NCBI GenBank assembly: GCA_905233865.1
Contig: CAJOGH010000071.1
Location: 1-7,328 of the forward strand
Length of the DNA: 7,328 nt
Direction of reading: 5' to 3'
Source: an uncultured Atopobiaceae bacterium
Lineage (GTDB): Bacteria > Actinomycetota > Coriobacteriia > Coriobacteriales > Atopobiaceae
The notes beneath the pieces were generated by a model. The model did not search any database. It saw nothing but the letters and a program-made list of their open reading frames with translations, and was not told the origin of the DNA. Below are positions 5,360 through 7,328 of the stretch, piece by piece; position 1 is the first letter of the stretch, and every line of letters starts with the position of its first letter. Made by a program: the position numbers and the translations under genes.

Positions 5360-6844
5360 CTAGTTCAGCAGGAGCAGCAGGCGGGCAAGGACGTAGACGA
5401 GGGCGATAAGTACGTAGGTCTGCAGGACAGGGCGCCACTGTGCCACCATGAGGCCGGCAAACTCGCGCAGGAAGGCATTGGGCCAAAAGTACGGGCGCGT
5501 GCGGGCGCCCAGACCCTGAACCTCCATGCCCGCGTCATGCGCGCAGACGTAGCCACGGAAGACGTGATAGTTGGTGGTGGAAAAGCCAATCCTGAGCTCA
5601 TCGGTGCTGCGGCCCGCGTGCTCCTCGATGACCTCGCGCGAGTACGCCATGTTCTCCCTCGTGGTGGTGGCGCTGTCCTCCAGCACGATGTTTGACCTTG
5701 GTATGTCCTTATCGGCCAGATAGTCGGCCATGGACTGGGCCTCGGAGATGACCTCGTCGGGGCCCTGGCCGCCGCTGGGCACGAAGGTCGCGGGCGCGGC
5801 ACCATCGGCCACGCAGGCGCGATCAAAGTCGTAGGAGCGGTCAACGCGACCTGCCAGCAGTGGCGAGGGAGTACCGTCGTCGCGCAGGCCGCAGCCTAGG
5901 ATGATGAGGTAGTCGCACGCCTGGGCGGGCACGTGGCGCGAGGCCGCAATGGCACAGGCGATGGTGGAGAGCAGCAGGCACTCGCCGAGGCAGATGGCAA
6001 CGCTGATGAACGTGTCGACGGCCGCGAGCACCTCATAGGAGACGCGGAGCTCCACGCCAAGTCTCCACCAGTTACCCCACACGAAGATGCCGACCAGCCA
6101 CACGACACTGATGGCAATGCCGAGCATGTTGGTGGGACGCGTTCCCTCGTGACGCATGAGCCAGATGTTGGACACCGAAACGAGTAGCGCCAGGATGCCC
6201 ATGGGCACGAGCGAGACGATCACAAAGAGGCCGGCCGCGTCACAGATGTGCGCTGCCATGTCGTCAAAGTTGAGGAAGCTGTTGCGCACGATGGAGACGA
6301 CGAAGATGGCAAACTGGAACAGGGAGAACAGCAGCCCGCCGCCGGCGGCGACCATCTCGTAGCCATACCACGAGCAGCGGTGAAGGCGCACGACCACGCT
6401 GGCAAAGAGGATGGCGATGACGCCAAGGCCCACGCAGACGCAGACGTGGATGGCACGCCAGCCGTTGAAGTTGACGTTGTTGACAAACAGGGTGCCGCCC
6501 GAGACGTGCACGTTCCACCTGGCCGGGTACTGGCTGCCCCGAAGCTCCACGACGGCATCGCCGTCGCTCACAGCCTGCAGGGTGACGCAGGCAGCGCCGG
6601 TAGTGCCATGGATGAGCTCGGTGGCCTGCACGACATTGGGGTTAGAGACCATCACGTCGTCGAGGACGAGACCGCTGTAGTCGGTGCGGTCGGCCACCGG
6701 GGTCCACGTGTGGTAGGTGGAGCCCACCCGCGCGATGTGCACCGTACACACGACGAACATGATCACGGCCATGGGTATGAGCAGCAGGAAGCGGCGCCAC
6801 ACGCCGGTCGCAGGCGTCGTGTGCCGGGCATCTGTATCAGTCAT
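5360..6844 (-). CDS. Multi-span membrane protein with YdcF-like DUF218 domain
   Basis: 494 residues from ATG 6844; an in-frame GTG at 6850 would add two. Neither start has a strong ribosome site, only GGTGA very close to the ATG. Residue numbers here use the 496 count. A hydrophobic segment (21-40) is followed by about 90 soluble residues predicted to be outside the cell, with beta-type sequence such as GGTLFVNNVNFNGW. About five more spans follow, near 134-154, 166-188, 205-227, 242-260 and 279-302. The DUF218 domain (about 312-450) shows YLIILGCGLRDDG, then PSGGQGPDEVISEAQSM and LEDSATTTREN, and STTNYHVFRG, all characteristic of the YdcF/SanA/ElyC family. WPNAFLREFAG and a last hydrophobic segment (474-495) close the protein, as in Gram-positive YdcF proteins. 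Family members are linked to envelope maintenance, and E. coli YdcF has been reported to bind S-adenosylmethionine; the function here is not known. Its stop is 3 bases from that of the converging EAL gene. Confidence 0.9.
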   Translation of the reverse strand: MTDTDARHTTPATGVWRRFLLLIPMAVIMFVVCTVHIARVGSTYHTWTPVADRTDYSGLVLDDVMVSNPNVVQATELIHGTTGAACVTLQAVSDGDAVVELRGSQYPARWNVHVSGGTLFVNNVNFNGWRAIHVCVCVGLGVIAILFASVVVRLHRCSWYGYEMVAAGGGLLFSLFQFAIFVVSIVRNSFLNFDDMAAHICDAAGLFVIVSLVPMGILALLVSVSNIWLMRHEGTRPTNMLGIAISVVWLVGIFVWGNWWRLGVELRVSYEVLAAVDTFISVAICLGECLLLSTIACAIAASRHVPAQACDYLIILGCGLRDDGTPSPLLAGRVDRSYDFDRACVADGAAPATFVPSGGQGPDEVISEAQSMADYLADKDIPRSNIVLEDSATTTRENMAYSREVIEEHAGRSTDELRIGFSTTNYHVFRGYVCAHDAGMEVQGLGARTRPYFWPNAFLREFAGLMVAQWRPVLQTYVLIALVYVLARLLLLLN

Positions 6845-6869
6845 CTTCACCGATTCTGATAATGGGAGG

Positions 6870-6902
6870 CAGGTACCGTTATCAAAATGATAAACGTACC
6901 TG
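6870..6902. promoter_or_regulatory. 33-bp near-perfect palindrome, probable operator for the YdcF-like gene
   Basis: CAGGTACCGTTATCA (6870-6884) and TGATAAACGTACCTG (6888-6902) are reverse complements at 13 of 15 positions around an AAA centre. The innermost TTATCA/TGATAA and outermost CAGGTAC/GTACCTG are perfect. A third TGATAA lies at 6857-6862. The palindrome covers the spacer, -10 and predicted start point of the candidate promoter of the DUF218 gene, the place where a dimeric repressor would bind. As RNA it would be a strong hairpin but no T-run follows, so an operator is the better reading than a terminator. Confidence 0.6.
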
Positions 6903-6906
6903 TCCC
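6878..6906 (-). promoter_or_regulatory. Candidate promoter of the YdcF-like gene
   Basis: On the minus strand GGGACA (-35, 6901-6906; 4 of 6 to TTGACA) and GATAAC (-10, 6878-6883; 4 of 6 to TATAAT) are 17 bp apart. Transcription would begin near 6871, about 27 bases before the ATG at 6844. An alternative pair, TTGATA (6880-6885) with CATTAT (6859-6864), has only 15-bp spacing and would give an almost leaderless message. Confidence 0.4.
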
Positions 6907-7052
6907 GGTTCTCACGGCACGGGAGGCAGCGGATGCGTTTATGTTCCTAATTGGCCCTCCCAACGAGCCAATCGGCACCCTCGGCAGGACCAATCCTGGG
7001 CAAACGTAAGCGCAAGGTGCCCTATGCCCCCGTCAAGAGGGTCAAACAGGAA
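6907..7052. other. Rest of the gene-free gap between yoeB and the YdcF-like gene
   Basis: No credible coding sequence is seen here. The stretch contains a 6-bp stem ATTGGC/GCCAAT (6950-6955 and 6967-6972, 11-base loop), a second CCAATC at 6990-6995 placed 22 bp from the one at 6968-6973, and GGCACC/GGTGCC (6974-6979 and 7016-7021). These short dyads are near what chance would give and no function is claimed. Confidence 0.4.
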
Positions 7053-7090
7053 CAAAAACGCAGTCTAGTGATCGCCGTAATGAGATCTGC
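7053..7090 (-). terminator. Possible weak intrinsic terminator overlapping the end of yoeB
   Basis: Read on the minus strand, GCAGATCT (7083-7090) can pair with AGACTGC (7060-7066) with one bulged A, leaving a 16-base loop, and a run of five T (complement of 7054-7058) follows directly. The stem includes the last codons and the stop of yoeB. The stem is short and bulged, so this is tentative. Confidence 0.25.
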
Positions 7091-7328
7091 AAGAGACGAT
7101 TTGAAGCTCTCCGCCCTGATCACCAACAACCCTATAGACAAGACGGTTCTTTTCATCGATACGCCTAGACCACAGGCCCGAAAGCTCTCCCCTAAGAGCC
7201 TCAGGCTTGCCAATCCCCAGCGACGTGCCGTCGCGCTCGATACTCTTAATGAGCGCGTTTATGCGCTTGAGGGTCTTTCGGTCCTGCTTTTGCCACCAAA
7301 GATAGTCGGACCAAGACTCGTCAGAGAA
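7065..7328 (-). CDS. yoeB: YoeB/Txe-family toxin, mRNA interferase (partial, start off window)
   Basis: 87 residues are open from the right edge to a TAG at 7065-7067. The sequence follows E. coli YoeB closely: SDESWSDYLWWQ at the start, GKPEAL, LSGLWSRRI, NRLVYRV and a C-terminal CRSHY. These hold the residues known from YoeB: Glu of KPE, the Arg of WSRR, the Arg of NRLVY and the final His-Tyr. The enzyme should therefore be active. YoeB cleaves mRNA in the ribosomal A site and is held in check by the YefM antitoxin. Only about four or five N-terminal residues are missing by alignment, and three extra residues (GDH) follow the conserved end. yefM normally lies directly upstream in the same operon, which here means just beyond the right edge; this cannot be seen. 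GC is about 54% by hand count, against 63-70% in sampled lines of the GGDEF-EAL gene, as expected of a horizontally moved toxin-antitoxin cassette. Confidence 0.93.
   Translation of the reverse strand, partial: FSDESWSDYLWWQKQDRKTLKRINALIKSIERDGTSLGIGKPEALRGELSGLWSRRIDEKNRLVYRVVGDQGGELQIVSCRSHYGDH

Noticed and set aside
6862..7068. 68-codon plus-strand frame in the gap between yoeB and the YdcF-like gene
   Set aside because: It has no ribosome site and no recognisable sequence, it runs through the palindrome, and it overlaps the end of yoeB.
1..7328. CRISPR array, tRNA or rRNA genes, insertion sequences
   Set aside because: No regularly spaced repeats, no tRNA-like cloverleaf or rRNA sequence, and no transposase-like reading frame or terminal inverted repeats were seen.

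Overview
The window is GC-rich, with high GC at third codon positions but TTT kept for many Phe codons. It has compact genes and Shine-Dalgarno-led starts. Together with the protein types (Tat-type lipoprotein, MFS permease, GGDEF-EAL regulator with a degenerate cyclase domain, DUF389 membrane protein, YdcF-like protein), this suggests an actinobacterium of the class Coriobacteriia, of the Olsenella/Atopobium or Collinsella sort. That placement is inference from style, not from a marker gene.

Layout, left to right: (1) 1-474, minus strand, 5' part of a lipoprotein gene. It begins like a family 3 glycoside hydrolase and then switches in frame to an FKBP-type prolyl isomerase; it runs off the left edge. 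(2) 475-591, a compact divergent promoter region. (3) 592-1761, plus strand, DUF389 membrane protein with an EF-hand-like loop. (4) 1762-1860, a convergent gap. (5) 1861-3042, minus strand, MFS permease. (6) 3043-3214, an AT-rich divergent regulatory region with several dyads. (7) 3215-5356, plus strand, a PAS-like/degenerate GGDEF/intact EAL protein, predicted c-di-GMP phosphodiesterase. (8) 5360-6844, minus strand, multi-membrane-span YdcF/DUF218 protein, converging on the EAL gene with only 3 bases between stops. (9) 6845-7064, a gene-free region holding a 33-bp near-perfect palindrome over the predicted promoter of the YdcF gene. (10) 7065-7328, minus strand, YoeB-type RNase toxin, missing only its first few codons at the right edge; its antitoxin would lie just outside.

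The genes do not form one operon: orientations alternate and most are probably transcribed singly. Nothing here amounts to a clear new multi-gene system. The most unusual points are the in-frame GH3/FKBP chimera with a 12-bp direct repeat at the junction, the canonical calcium-binding-type loop inside a DUF389 protein, the large palindromic operator candidate near 6886, and an 11-bp repeat present in both gaps flanking the MFS gene.
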